In this document: one piece after another, positions 36,056-49,400 of the stretch
How the letters are laid out: the number at the start of each line of letters is the position of its first letter
How positions within the stretch are numbered: the stretch's first letter is position 1
Position numbers and translations under genes: made by a program
Source of the DNA: Xylocopa sonorina
Taxonomy: Eukaryota > Arthropoda > Insecta > Hymenoptera > Apidae
DNA: 64,000 nucleotides
Direction: 5' to 3'
Assembly (NCBI RefSeq): GCF_050948175.1
Contig: NC_135201.1
Span: 4,836,001 to 4,900,000 of the forward strand
Notes under the pieces: model-generated
What the model was told of the DNA's origin: nothing
What the model saw: the letters and a program-made list of their open reading frames with translations, nothing else
The model's database searches: none

Positions 36056-38272
36056 AGCCAGGAATCGTCCTGGGGACCGTCGACGTCGCGCTTTCGTCTT
36101 ACCCCTGTCTTCTAGCTCCCTCTCCGTCAGGTGTTAGCTTCCAAACGACCGAGTTTAGCTCGGTGAAAGAACATCTGGCACCGACCGCGAGCTTTGCATC
36201 CGCGCTTCACTCCGCGCGTTACTAATTAATCTTGGAGGGCGCGTCCGTCACGACTTTATTAGAAATCGTCGATTCTAAACCTTGTGCTCTCCGTTCGAAC
36301 GAGAGTAATTCTTGAACAGCCGCGAACGGTAACGATAATTAAGTACACGTGTGTTAACTCTTGGCGTACTAGGCGAAGTCTCTTTCGTGCTGTTCAGTGA
36401 TCGCTTGACATGCAATTATATTTGTAATTATATATTAGTGGTGAATGAGAATGAATTGGGAAGGAGAAATTGGTGGGGACGATTATACGAAAGAAATTAA
36501 GAATATGGAAGTAATGAGATTGATCAAGGTGGGGTGGCAATAGGAGAGAATCATTTTGGTACGTTAAGGGTTAAAGGGGAGTTTTTATATACCGAGTATA
36601 TTCTTCTGTAAGAGTTTATACTTGATGATTCATACGCATCGAATAATTTCAAGCAGATCCTTTCTTGAAGCGATCGTACATACGTCTAAAGTTCTTTCTG
36701 GAATCGACAGTGCGCAAGGGTTGCGCTGTAACATAGTGGAAGGTGCCAGCGAATGCCGCGGATGTAAATCAGCGCGGTGCCATTCCCCGCAATACGTTGT
36801 ACTTAATCGATATTTAAGAGAAATACCATAGATTAGCGATAGAGAACTCTGTCGAAGCTGTGTGTGTGTGTCGCCACCGCGATGTAAACGGCCGGCCCGC
36901 TATCTGTTTTTCTGTTCCTCGCAAAATGGATCCTCGCGTAACGCCGCGCCCATGTAAAACCAGACATTACGTTCGCAAACACGGTGGCTGTAATTAATGG
37001 AGAATATTCAATAAAGAATTTATTCCCGTTGTACGCAAACGGTTAGGTGCTCCGCTGAAAGTAATAAAACGAGCCACGCACGATCCCAATAATCCCTTTA
37101 TTCCGAATACATCTGCGACGCAGTTGCATTTAAATTTACAATTTCAGTCGAAAACCGCCCCTCTGCTCGGGGGGACATTCGTGTATCGCGTGCGTTCGCG
37201 AACCGCAACGGCCATTGGACGTGCCTCGCTGCTCCCAGCGTTTATCCGTCACCTGCAAAGGTAATGCAATTCAGTGTTAAACAGCGCAGCGTGTAATGCT
37301 GATCGATGTGACGCGTGTACGAAAAACAAAGACGCGCGCGTCGAAGGGTAAGTTGGAGATTATGTCGCACGGTTTTCACAGTGTGGCATCTTGGAACGCG
37401 ATTTGGAGACGCGCAATTTTTCGATGGAGAGTGAAGTAAGAGTTGGAAATAACAATTTGTGAATGTAATAGTAGCTATCGAGTTGTTAATTTGTATGTAA
37501 CAGAGCTTCGTGATTTGAAGCTTCTGCTAACATACCTCTCGCACAAAATTTTATTTTGGAGAATACTTCTTCGCGAATATGATGATAAAAAAAGTACATT
37601 GTGCAAAAATGGGGAATTTGATTTGAGAAAAGGTACATTTGATTTGAAGTATCGATACTGTGGAAAAAGTAAAGTGTGGCTCGTCTGACCAACGAGATCG
37701 CTTTCTGAGCTTCCTGGAATAAAAAGAAAGAAGAATGTTCTTGTGGATTATTGTGGAGAAGCAATGATATTTAGGAAATATTTTGTACATACACCAAAGC
37801 GACTATGCGAATGTTGACTGGAGAATATCGACACTTGCCAGATATCGATCTTTCATAGTAACATATACAAAGAAAGCAAAGGAAGAGTAATTACCAAGCA
37901 ATTTTACAGTGGAAACATTGCATAAAAAATAAAGAAGAACAAACAGCGTTCGACGTATCCTCACGCCCCATCAAAACGAAGAAAAACTGCTCTTCGCCTA
38001 AAGCCAACAATCCAAGCTACCCTTCTGCTTAAAAGACTGCGGATCGTTGTTCTGGGACGACCCAAACTTCTCTACGCGACGATTACGAAATCGTCGGGGA
38101 ATTTCCTACGTTCACAATTAGAACCGCTTCTAAGGCATCCTCGAGAGCTATGAAACGGAGCGAAGTGCAACGAGGGAATGGAAACGAAGAATTCTTGGGT
38201 CCGCCTTCGTAATCCTGCGTCGCGAAATCTGGCGACGATCATCGGCATACTCACGAAATTGGACGTCGAGCA
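36056..38272. other. convergent intergenic / 3' UTR region
   Basis: No coding exon is recognised between the AST-CCC stop and the LIG3 stop. It includes a short GT run near 36862-36872, the poly(A) signals described above, and AT-rich sequence. Confidence 0.5.
37010..37024. terminator. back-to-back poly(A) signals between convergent AST-CCC and LIG3
   Basis: AATAAA at 37010-37015 is the first plus-strand signal I see after the AST-CCC stop, which implies a 3' UTR of about 0.95 kb. Four bases on, TTTATT at 37019-37024 is AATAAA on the minus strand, so the site could serve both genes. For LIG3, minus-strand signals nearer its stop also exist (37550-37555; also 37097-37102). Real cleavage sites are not visible from sequence. 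Confidence 0.4.
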
Positions 38273-40463
38273 TCACGAGTGATCATGCGGACAGGAACAG
38301 TAATCCGCAGCCATTTGTACTGCGTGCTCTTCCGCTGGCTCGATCTTGGAGCTGGCGCTGGTCGCATCCAGCCAGGACATTGTCACGTGCCGCGCAGACT
38401 TTGGCGCGTCCTCGAACTCCTGAAGAACGAACGGATCTAGGTGAGCGTCGCCGGATTGCTGGATTAAACGGGCGTGTTTGCACGCGGATAACGGGGAAAT
38501 CATATTCGATAGGCGATGGGAAGCAATTGGCGCCTACGATTAACGGAGCTGACAACTTCCAGAAGCCGGATGCTGCTCAAACTAGTTAAACTGCGCTCGA
38601 CGTTTATACACGTCTATCGAAAACCCTATCGCGACGCGGCTTATGCGTATACGTTATTATAAATGCAATAAATCGGTGATCAAGTGTAGCTGATTATTAC
38701 ATACAATCGTCAGTAAATTTTGTAAACGTGATAAATCATTGATAATTTTTGAAATTCAGCAGCGAGTTTCTGTAATTCCCAACTCGCGACGAGGAATAAT
38801 TCTTTTAAATAAAACGTTTCAGTAGAGGTATTTTATTTGCAAAAGGGTGAATTTAAAGTCGCGATATTATACACATTGATTTTAATTACGCGAAAGATGT
38901 GATGATTTTAAAAATAAATTCCGCAGCTAACTGGTTAAGTCATTATCGCAACTGACAGCTGCGACCATCCAATTTTTAGCGATACGTAAGCGACTTAATT
39001 ACAGTACTGCTACTTTAAGTTCATCCTTCTGCAAATCAAATTCATCCCTCGAAAATCAAGTACTTCTACTTAAATATCTTACTTAAAAGAACACAGTTTC
39101 TAACACACTCAACCCCAAAGAGTTAACAAGACGTGCAAGAAAATTTCTGTTACATACATGAACAGCGGTAGATGGAACCTCCTTGCAGGGGTGAATCAAA
39201 TACTCAGCCGATGATATCTCCTCATCCTTTAATACCTTGGCGCCAAGACTAATTATACGACAATTAAGAGAAGTCAATGTATTTTCTATAAAAGACTAAT
39301 TGCACGGAAAAGACCAGCGAACGGAGGAACCACGAGGGTCCCCGACCCCTTTCTCGCGAGTGGTCCTAGAAAGACAGTCGACCTGGTCGCGTGACACGGT
39401 CGTTAAGCGAGCGTTCTTCCTCAAATCCGTCTCGAGGGGCCGCGAACCGCCTCGAGACACGGAAGAAAGCATCGTGCTCCATTTACCCGCCACGAGACCG
39501 ACCTACTCCCCGGGGTTATTACGTACGAAGCTCATGTACGTCCCACGGAACGCAACCCACTTCGCCGGACTCGGCACCCACCCCTAAGTAATTAACAAAC
39601 GTCCTCCCCCACCGAGTCGCGGTGGACCGCCGCTGATTGAACGACCGATCGAATTGCCCGAGAGTTCCGCGGGCAACTTTGCCTTCCGATTAAAAGGATA
39701 CGTTTTCAGCAACCTCGAAACGCGCCTCCGTGTCCTCTTGGTGAAACCGCGCGCCACACCTACCGACGCGCCCTTCAGAATACTCCTGGATTGCTGAAAG
39801 ATGGTTTTCAGAAACTGTTTCGTTACACTATAATCGTATAATTGATGATATTAAAATAGACCGTGATTATATCATTGATTGAGTTAAGATTCTTGAAAAT
39901 ATCAGTTCAAGGGAAGTAATGTTTCTCGGAATTGTTGATGTGTTTTATATGTAAATTAATATTTTCTGGGAAATTTTTAGCTACGAAATAAATATTTATC
40001 AGTAATTTGCAAAGTTAATATTTTAAGTACAATTGGTATTATATTAATTATAACACGTTCGGATAACGGAGGATAAACTTATTCCACCGCAGCTTTTTGA
40101 AGTTTTCTATTGGTATGGAAATTTTCTATTGCTGGTAGACGTTAACAATAGAAATTACTGCTAAAATAGCAATATTCTTCCAGAAAGAGCCGAGTGCAAA
40201 GGGTTAATATATATATTAATTTATTATTTAAGATTTGACAAATAATTATTGAACGACTCTCTATAATGACTAATATTTATTAGTCACACAATTAGAAAAG
40301 GATAATAATTAATATATAAGAGAAGGTATTTAGCTTGAATAAAACGTACCAATTCACTGTCCGTTAGATGTACCAGTGGTTTCGCGTCTGCCGGAAGGCC
40401 GTTCGAGGGTTTCCGCCCCTCGATCCAATTCAATGGCGTTCCACTCGCTGAGTATTCTATGTA
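38273..40463 (-). CDS. LIG3: LIG3 coding exons 16-18: linker end and C-terminal BRCT domain
   Basis: The exons are 40463-40350, 39295-39158 and 38419-38273 (residues 858-989). The middle exon (LTSLNCRIISLGAKVLKDEE, then SAEYLIHPC) and the last exon (SARHVTMSWLDATSASSKIE) have BRCT character: a Gly-Ala turn after helix 1 and the conserved Trp before the last helix. The first strand (PLVHLTDSELSFI) is divergent and spans the exon 16/17 junction. A tail of about 18 residues ends in DYCSCPHDHS before TGA at 38275-38273. All three junctions are phase 0. BRCT of LIG3 binds the BRCT of XRCC1. Exon 16 is the least conserved and least certain. Confidence 0.78.
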
Positions 40464-43400
40464 CTATAAAACAGACACGTATAGAACAATGGAAAACACG
40501 AAAGATTGAAATACGCACGTGATCATTTACGAAAGCGTAGAATTCAGCTTGTTTCTGGTCCTCTTGCTCCAAATCCTTCGTTTCATCCCCGTTGTACGAT
40601 TTCTGGTCGTCGATGTCCTTACTGACGCTGCATTGCGCATCATCGACCTTTAACTTTGCCACAGAATGAATTTTTCTGGGCGAAGGTGTCTTGGACGCTT
40701 TCGAAACGCTGCTCCGTTTCGACGGAGACTTGGAGGTCTTCTTAGCCACCGCCTTCGAGGGTGAATCCTCATCAGCGGTTTGTCCGCTGCTCGATGACAA
40801 GAGAACACTGAAGTCTATCGAGTCGTTCCTCTGCGCGAAGAGTCGTCGCAATTCTTTCAAAGTAGTCGCTGTCGACCAGTCTTTGTCCTCGCGAATACAG
40901 GTCACCCTTGGGAATCTGATGCTGATACCATCCGCCGTGTGGAAACCTTGATTGGTGAACTCCGCGCCAGTGATTTCCCACACTGGTTGCTTCTGAAATT
41001 TCCAAGAAAGCTTGTAATCGAAGTTATTACATTGAAATTATTAAAAGCTGTTGAATACTAGAAAATGGCACCCTCGAGTGATCCTCAGACCAAGTAAAGA
41101 CTACAGAATATTAGTAAAAAGCGCGTGTACTTTTGGATCCTTCGCGACGAAATCCGGAATCATTGGTTTGTTGGCTCGCAACCATGATGGCAGCTTGCCC
41201 GGATCCTTGCTTATCTTGACCATGTCCAGCTCGAGCTGGAGCCTCGCCAGAGTCTCGTCGTCGTGACCCGTGTGTACCTACGTCAAACAATCATCTCTCC
41301 TCGAGTACAATGCTCGCGTATATTTACTTAGCTCTGAGAAAAAGTGTGCGGCTGTTTACTTTGGTTACTGTTACCCATTTGCCTTGGTCCTCGTCGTAGC
41401 AGCCCATGAGGAATACAGACATCATGCCACCTGGGGATGCGATAACCGTATGAAACGTACGCGTCCGCGATTCGACGTTGAGCAATTGGAATTTTTTATT
41501 TTCCATCAATGGTTTAACGCTTACGATGGGGTAAATGGCTGATCGTGACATTGCTCGCGTAAAAAGCAAGCTGGAGGTCCGTAAAATATTAATTTTAAGA
41601 GGGAAAAGATTTTAGGGTTCTTACTCGAACTCTGATTGAGGAGGATACGAACGTAAACAATTGCACCTTGAAGATATTAAAGAATAAAATTACGTGTACT
41701 ATGAGAAGGTTTTGCATTCCTTTTATATAATTAGTCAAACAAAATTGTTTGCAAGTAACAGTCGAGGAGCTGTTCCTTGAAGGAAATTTCAAATAAAACC
41801 CTTTAAACAGCAGAGGGTTGTTGACAAAAAAAAATTGAAAAATAGTTCAAAGTGCAAAGGGTTGATTTCAACCTGCACCCTGTGACATTCGCTTCTTTCG
41901 AACAACGTAAACGAACCTTTGTTGCCAGTGCCGTACCACGCGCCAAGCACCACGAGATCTGCGCTATCAGCCATCGCGCCATCGCACAAATAATCCTTCT
42001 TTACCTTCAGCCAGTGTCTCTTGCCAGGCTCGTATTTGCTCTGCGAACAGTCACGTATTGGCGGACTCTGGTTACTGTTGGTCGAATTAAAGTGAACAGA
42101 CTTGTACGCGTTTCTCCCTCACTGCTATCGAGATACTCTGCGTACTTTGATACGTACGTGCATGTCCTTTAGAACCAACCCTTCGAGGCCCAACTTGAGC
42201 ACCTTGGCGATCATTTCCGCTAAATCTTTCGCAGTCTGGAATTATTATTTTCAAATAGAACTTCTTTCTTTCTACATTATTCGATTATAGGCAGAGATAA
42301 TTATTTACATAGATTTCCTGGACCTCTGAAAGCATTATTCTGTTTGGTATTTCAGTCATCCTCTCCCTTAGAATTTTTCTTCGCTCTGCCATAGTTCTAT
42401 ACATAACAGATGTTTTTTTTTTTTAAATTAGCATCAGAAAGTACAAACGAGCGTGAATTAACTTACTTGTGCAACAAAACCGTCCCGTTGTAGTACAAGC
42501 AATCGAAAACGAACAGACAAACGTTGGCGTCCTTAAATTCGGCTTTCTGAGCAAGAAGAAGTGTAATTAACAGTTTTGCGACGAGGAACGTAGTCCTGCG
42601 TCACTTCGAAATCATTTTTTGCAGAATACAAGCAATGTAATGAAAAGATATTTCTTTTATACGCGTTTACAATGTTTAACTTTAGAGAACGTTAAACAAC
42701 AAATATGAACAACAGAACCTGTCTGTCTCAGCGACAGACTTTTGGTCAATTATAACCGTGTTCAGCTACATAAACGTTTTAGCTGGTTTCGCCTGTCGCA
42801 AGAGTATTAATTTAGTCAATAATTATATCTTTCAATGAGCATTCGAACCTTGTGAAGACCCAAACTGCCAAAAGGTAACGGCTGACCAGTTTTCGTGTCG
42901 ATCATGAGGACCTCCGAGTCTAGGATTAGATCGTCGCCGTCTGGAAATGCCTCTGAAATGTAATCCTTGAAAAGATTCACCTGGAACGAGTCGACGACAC
43001 GCGTGTATATTCTTCGAGTTAGGAAAAGGGGTGGAAAATGTATGCAAGCTCGTATTTACTTTGTGAGGGAGCACAGGCTTCAGGGACCTGCTGAAGTATC
43101 GAAATTCGTTCCCTTTTTTGTGCACTTGCACCCGTTCCCCGTCGTATTTCACCTCAGCCTGCATCCCATTTGGGCATTTCTGCATCGCCATCTCCACGGA
43201 CTTGCATGCTTCCGCCTGTGCGATTTTTGTGAGACTGCGTTTAATATTTAGTGCCTTTCTGGCACTCGTGCCATTGTTCATACAGAAAATTGTACGCAGT
43301 GTTTGTGATAGTGTTAATGACATTGTCTTCCCTTGTTTGACGTTTCTTTGAATGACTCGTTAGTCATTCAGTAAATTTATTATGTTTCTTAGTATCGTAT

Positions 43401-46400
43401 CATTATCGTGTATCCACATGAATGATACGCGTTGCACCGTTGCGTATCAAACTGCAGTGTACTGAATTACTAGGTAGATGATACGCAATGGTACAACATC
43501 TGTTGTCTATACTAAAATACGAGGATAATAGACTAATTTAGGCTGCAATTAGACTCCACGAGACACCAAGAAGTCGAAAGTCTAAAAAAAAGCTAAATTC
43601 ACACTGCTTCTATCTCCAACTTTTCTTTCTTCTCTTCTGTCGCTATATGTGCAAATTTTACAAACTTTTCTTCGAATATGATCAGGTACGATCAGGAACT
43701 CTGTCAATTCTTGTTCTTCTATCTTTTATTTCTCTTTTCTGAGCGACGCTGCGATCCTCGAAATAGCAAATTTCTACGCAGTCTTGCATTGAGATTGGGA
43801 TAACGCGTTTCGATTGGAGAGGAAGCTTACCAGCATTGGTAGAACAGGTGTCATCAGCGAAATTGTAGCTTTAATATTGGTAGAGGGTCCTGGCAGGAAC
43901 GTAGTCGGTTTCTCAATTTTTGTGGAACCCTGCAGGCATCGCTCGAGGACGCTGTCCAAATCTCGCGACGTCTGGAAGGCCTCGTAGGCGTCGTCGTGCA
44001 CCGCGCCTAAACTACATTCGAGCGTGGTTTCACAGATGCATACGATCGTGTATTAACACGTTCCATGCCATGTGGGGCGTACAAACGCTTTTTTTATCAG
44101 ATAAATAATACCTGACTGAATTTAGTTAGGAGAAAAAAAATAATTTGAATTTGTTTTCAAAAGGAGCGAGTTTAGAGCGTAAGAGGATAAATTTAATTTT
44201 CTAAGGGCCGAACTTGGAATGCAAATCGTTGTTTCTTTTACTAAATAAGTAAATAACTTGGAAATATACAATTTAAAGTGAATCTGATATGCAAAGGGGT
44301 GGATTTGGAGTGCAAACTTTATCAATCTGTCATTCGACACTCGAACGAATTTAATTACTTAATAATTTTTCGAAAAGAGCGCGTCTTCTACTCGAAAACC
44401 ACAACAGCGTTAACTCTAAAACCACCCATTGGCACCGAATCGTCTGGTTCGCGGAAGTTATTCATACGCGATCAACTCACATGTGCTTTGGGCCAGCGTT
44501 TATCCTTAGATCGTGTTTTATTAGCCGGATGATCATTTTTAAATCGTCTAAAGTGCACCTGAAAATTAATCGACAGTTCTCCCGATGAGAATGAAAAATC
44601 AGCGAAAAGAATATATGGTTTCCTACTGTTTACCTGGGAAGGATGGAACGAAAGTGTTGAATCTGCTCGTCTTCTTTGGTTAACGATGATAGCCTCTCGA
44701 GAAATTCGTCCACCTAAATTAAAAGAAGATTTTGCTACTTCGAAAATAAATCAATAATGACGAATTGTTCCGTTGTAAAATATAAAATAGGATACCTTTC
44801 CTGAGTTAAAAATCCACACTAAAATTAATTGGATACTTGTCATAGAGATTTTATCTTTTCGATTTCCTTTTCCATCAATACAATAGTAAAAAATGCAAAA
44901 AATATGCTTAATCGATACTCAACATTAGCCATAAATAATTATTAAATATTTTTATGACTCTGTGACTCGTTGAATAAAGTACGATTCGATCGTCAGAACT
45001 GTACGAATCAGAAATAAAAGTGTATTTACGTAGATCATGCATAAAATTTGAAAGAAGAAGGAAAAGCTTTATTACATAGACAGAATCTCTGAACCGATCG
45101 CGAAATCCTCTTGCTAATCCTGTTGGATCCCAGCGTCCCCCAAACGCGTCAAAATAATTCCCCTCGAACGAAACTCAGCGCGATTAATCCCACCTAGGAA
45201 AGTCAATTCTTTATTCGAATCGTTGGACGTAACACGAATAAATTCTATTTCGTGTTCATCTTTATTTATCCCTTTTTTTCTTGCTGTATCGTCGTTAACG
45301 ACGCAACATCTTACTGCTGGTAGAAGAAAGGGATGAAGAGCTGGTTTGAGGAGGATTAAACGAACAAACGACCTTGCGAATCGAACTTTAATGCCCTTTC
45401 TTCTTCTTGCTTCGTTCAACCAGGCGAATGGGGGGCAGATCTTGTAACGAGCGTCATTTGTTCTTTTTTTTTACATTTTTTGCTACACTGGAAATTGTTC
45501 AGACCACGCGCGATAACTGTTTTTTCATCCCACGGGGTTTAGACGCGTCATCCAGAGGCTTACTACGATTAATGGAGGCATATTATGTTGTACACCCTCG
45601 CTTGTAGGTCTTTCGGTATTTAATCAATTTTCAAGACCTTCAGCTCTCAATGCATAAAAGAATAAAGAATAAAAGCTGAAAACCCTGACAAACATTCATC
45701 TGCAAAATTATCTCATTGCACTTCGACTTATTTTTCAATCATATTGGCAACAACCACTTAAAGTGTTTCATTTGGAATTTACTTCAAAGTATAGTCTCTC
45801 CAACTACCACTTGTAAACAATTCTGTTTACGAATTGTATTAAATATAGCTCCCAAACTTTATTATAATTTATATTCACAGAACATATATTTGTTTGTTTT
45901 TTTTATTTACCAATGTCGAGTTACTCTCGACAAAGGGGTGCAAAGGGTTGCGAATAGACTGCATCGTTAAAATCGAACCTATCGCTACATGTCTTGGCAC
46001 AGAAGAGTTGCGTCGAATAATCCTCATCCTGTATAGATAGAAAGAAGTCCCACGCGAGCAGAACTTCTGATATTTGTTTTTTTTTTTTATTTATCCATGT
46101 CGCGTTACTCTCGACAAAGGGGTGCAAAGGGTTGCGAATGGACTGCATCGTTAAAATCGACTAACATGCCTTGGCACAGAAGAATTGCGTCGCATAATCC
46201 CCATCCTGCATAGAGAGAAAAAAGTCCCACGCGAGCAGAACTCCTGATATTTGTTTTTTTTTTTCTTTTATCCATGTCGAGTTACTCTCGACAAAGGGGT
46301 GCAAAGGATTGCGAATAGACTGCATCGTTAAAATCGACTAACATGCCTTGGCACAGAACAATTGCGTCGCATAATCCCCATCCTGCATAGAAAGAAAGAT

Positions 46401-49400
46401 GTCCCACGCGAGCAGAACTTCCGACGGAATATTTCGAAACAAATATCCATCCAACGGAATATTCGGTAGCTTCGCTTACCTGGTGGATGGTGAGCACGCT
46501 GCTCGCAGCTGGTTTTAGGACCGCGCTCTTCCTGTGAAACGTTCGGATCGTTTCCGCCACGTCTCCCTTTTCGAGGTGCTCCAGCATGCTCTCCTCGTCC
46601 TGCAGCAGTATACGCGAGAACAGCTTCACCAGTTGCTTGCTTTGCAGGTTGTACACCCGTTTCACCGTCCCGGGCAGCAGCATTCTGCACCAGAGCTTTA
46701 CGTCGCTCTTGAAACCGTCTGAAAGCACGAGGGGCCACAATTCAGGCAACGACAGACGCCTCAGCGTTTACGATTCCTCGAGATCGATTCAATTTTCGTC
46801 GAATTTCATTTCGAGCGTCGAGTCGCTGTCCATTATGTTGCGTTCCACGTTGGGCATAAAAAGGGACCGCGTTTCTTGTGTACCATCTGTACGGGACGGT
46901 GCGAACGAGCAATTCGAATTGAAACGAACGACGAACGATAGAATATCCGCGATCAGTCCGTTATCGTGGCGCAGTTATCGCGGCCCGTAACTTTCCATTG
47001 CGGCGCTGCATTCTGCTGCGACCGTTCTTGCTTCTTCCCTTTTTACCTATCGATGATGAATCAAATTGTAGCTTTTTTTAGAATCTTGGAGCATTTGAGT
47101 TTAGTTTGAATTTCGTTGAGGGGGAGCGGGGTGAATCAGTTCCAAGGCGAACTGTAGTTGGTCTCGATTATTTAAACGAAGAATAATTAAGTTTAGAGTT
47201 TAAATAAATATTCATTCCTGCGGTATTTTCACTAGGGACCTTTAAGACGGTTCTGATACTGTAGACGTTTTCGAATCTTTACAATGGAAGTTCTGTGAAA
47301 GAAATATTTTTAGCACGTTTGTTATGAAGGTTCTTATAAAGTTGAGTCATTGTGCGCTAAAATATACGTTTAAGATTCTCATGGTAGCATTTCGGTGTAC
47401 ATTAATAAAATCCAAAAAGAAACTCTCAGATTACAATTATATATAAAGAGTAGGCCGAAAGTAGAATATTTAAAAACTAATATCCACCTACAGTCACTCC
47501 AACTCTTAACAAAATCTAAGAATCCATATCGTTAACCTTCTCCTACGAATCGTTACTCGAAACCGCGCAAGTTTCGAACAACCTGCAAGGTAAATACGAT
47601 CGACGAAGCAGAAGCCAAGCGAAGAGGCGATGAAAATAAAAAGAGAAAAAACCATCGGTTGAATGCGTCGCGTTTTCGCTCAAGGAGCGCTGAATAGACG
47701 CAGGCGGTTAGTTTCGTGGAAAATTCAGCGACGACCTCCTTCGCATCGGGCAGGGCTAAGCTGGCCAGCGAAAAATCGCGAACAAAGGCTGGAACAGCGA
47801 GACCGTTCGGAGCCTGTAATCGCTATCGCGGTGCTCGCCAGTTGTCGCAACGCTTACTTCCTGCAACCGGCTTATCGCTCCTCTTCCGATGACCGCCAGC
47901 TCGATCGTCGCCGCTCGGAAGTGGAGATCACGCGCAATTGACATCCAATTACACGTTTCGCTCGATGCTTATCGCGATGCATCGGCGGATCCGCGTACAT
48001 CAACGAAGTTCCGCGGGGTGGAAACATTGGTCTCGTTTCGTAACACGTTCGAATCGAATTTTTTCAGCTGCGACAGAAATTAATTAGAGACCCGTCGGTG
48101 GAGACCGTGAACTCTGCCACCCCTCCGTCTTATCGCCGAAACGAGGCGGCTTGTGAAAAAAATAACGATACGATCGCTGTGTTTACGTCCCACTGGCCGA
48201 GAGAACCGATGCACCTCGCGGTGGAGGACCAATCGACCCTCATTCACCAATGGCTCACCAATCGGCTCCATTCACTAGCTCGAGAATCGCTGGGATATTG
48301 TATCGATATTTAAGGGTACCTTTCCTTTACGTTCTTGGACTATTTCTTCATACGATCGATATTATTGGTGATACATTTAACGGTTCAAGTTAGCGTTCAG
48401 CGATGTCTAATAGAAAGAGAGCTTGTGCTACCATTATTTTATCAGTATCAATGAAAAGACAAGGATATAGACTAGTCAGTTCTAACACTGAAAACTAGGG
48501 AATTCTACATTTTCTGAAATGTCATAATCTGCACTAAATTTACTTGCAACCTTTATGTGGTTTTAAGGATATCCTTTCTGTGCTACGACAAATTTTATTT
48601 GTCAATTTTAAGTATAGTATATTCGTGATTAATTAAAAGTCGATAACAAAAATCGATCGAGGCGTATCGATGCTGTGTCGTAGCACGCGACCAACTTGTT
48701 GCGCGACTCCTCAATGGCGGGAGGGTCTGGGAAACTGTTCGATGTCAAGGCGTGAGTCGCGACTATTTCAACCAAATTGACGTGGTTTAAGGGTCGAACC
48801 TCTCTGCTCGAGGTACGAGGAGAATTGGAGCGCGACGAAATCTTTTCAGACGAATCTCTGGAAAGTTCCCGTTGCGGTTCAGAATTAGTCGCGAGGGACA
48901 ATCGAGAGCGACAGTTTCGAATCTGCGTCTCTCGATGTCGCGGCCGTTCGATTACTCATCGGACGATCGCGATCGGGGCCTTGAAACGCATCCTGGGATC
49001 TGCACGAGAGGGGGCGAAGGGCGCGCGCGGTGGGCTTTTAACACGCAATGGAAACGCTGGCGGGAGCGGCGGGCGAAAAAAAATTGGAGTACGCGGCTAA
49101 AACGCAATTATCCAGCCGGCTACGTTTTATCAGCTCGACTTAATTACTTATCGAACGCGACGAACAGCTGCGTTACCATCGCCTCGATGAGCCATCGTCG
49201 AGCTGGCGAGTACGCGCGTTCTGATAGAGTACGGTTGGGGACACTTTTTCGATTCTTTCGAGCCCTTTAATCGCGCGACGAGACGTGCCCGACGCAATAC
49301 CAAACGTCTCTTAGATAAACGCTGCAACCGCGATGAAAAGTTGCGTAACACTTGGACGCTGGCGGAATTTTCGTTCAGTCGACTTTGACGCTTGTTTCGT

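Noticed and set aside
38283..38555. 90-codon minus-strand frame over the last LIG3 exon
   Set aside because: It is a shadow frame; the frame at 38273-38419 joins the previous LIG3 exon in phase and carries the BRCT tryptophan.
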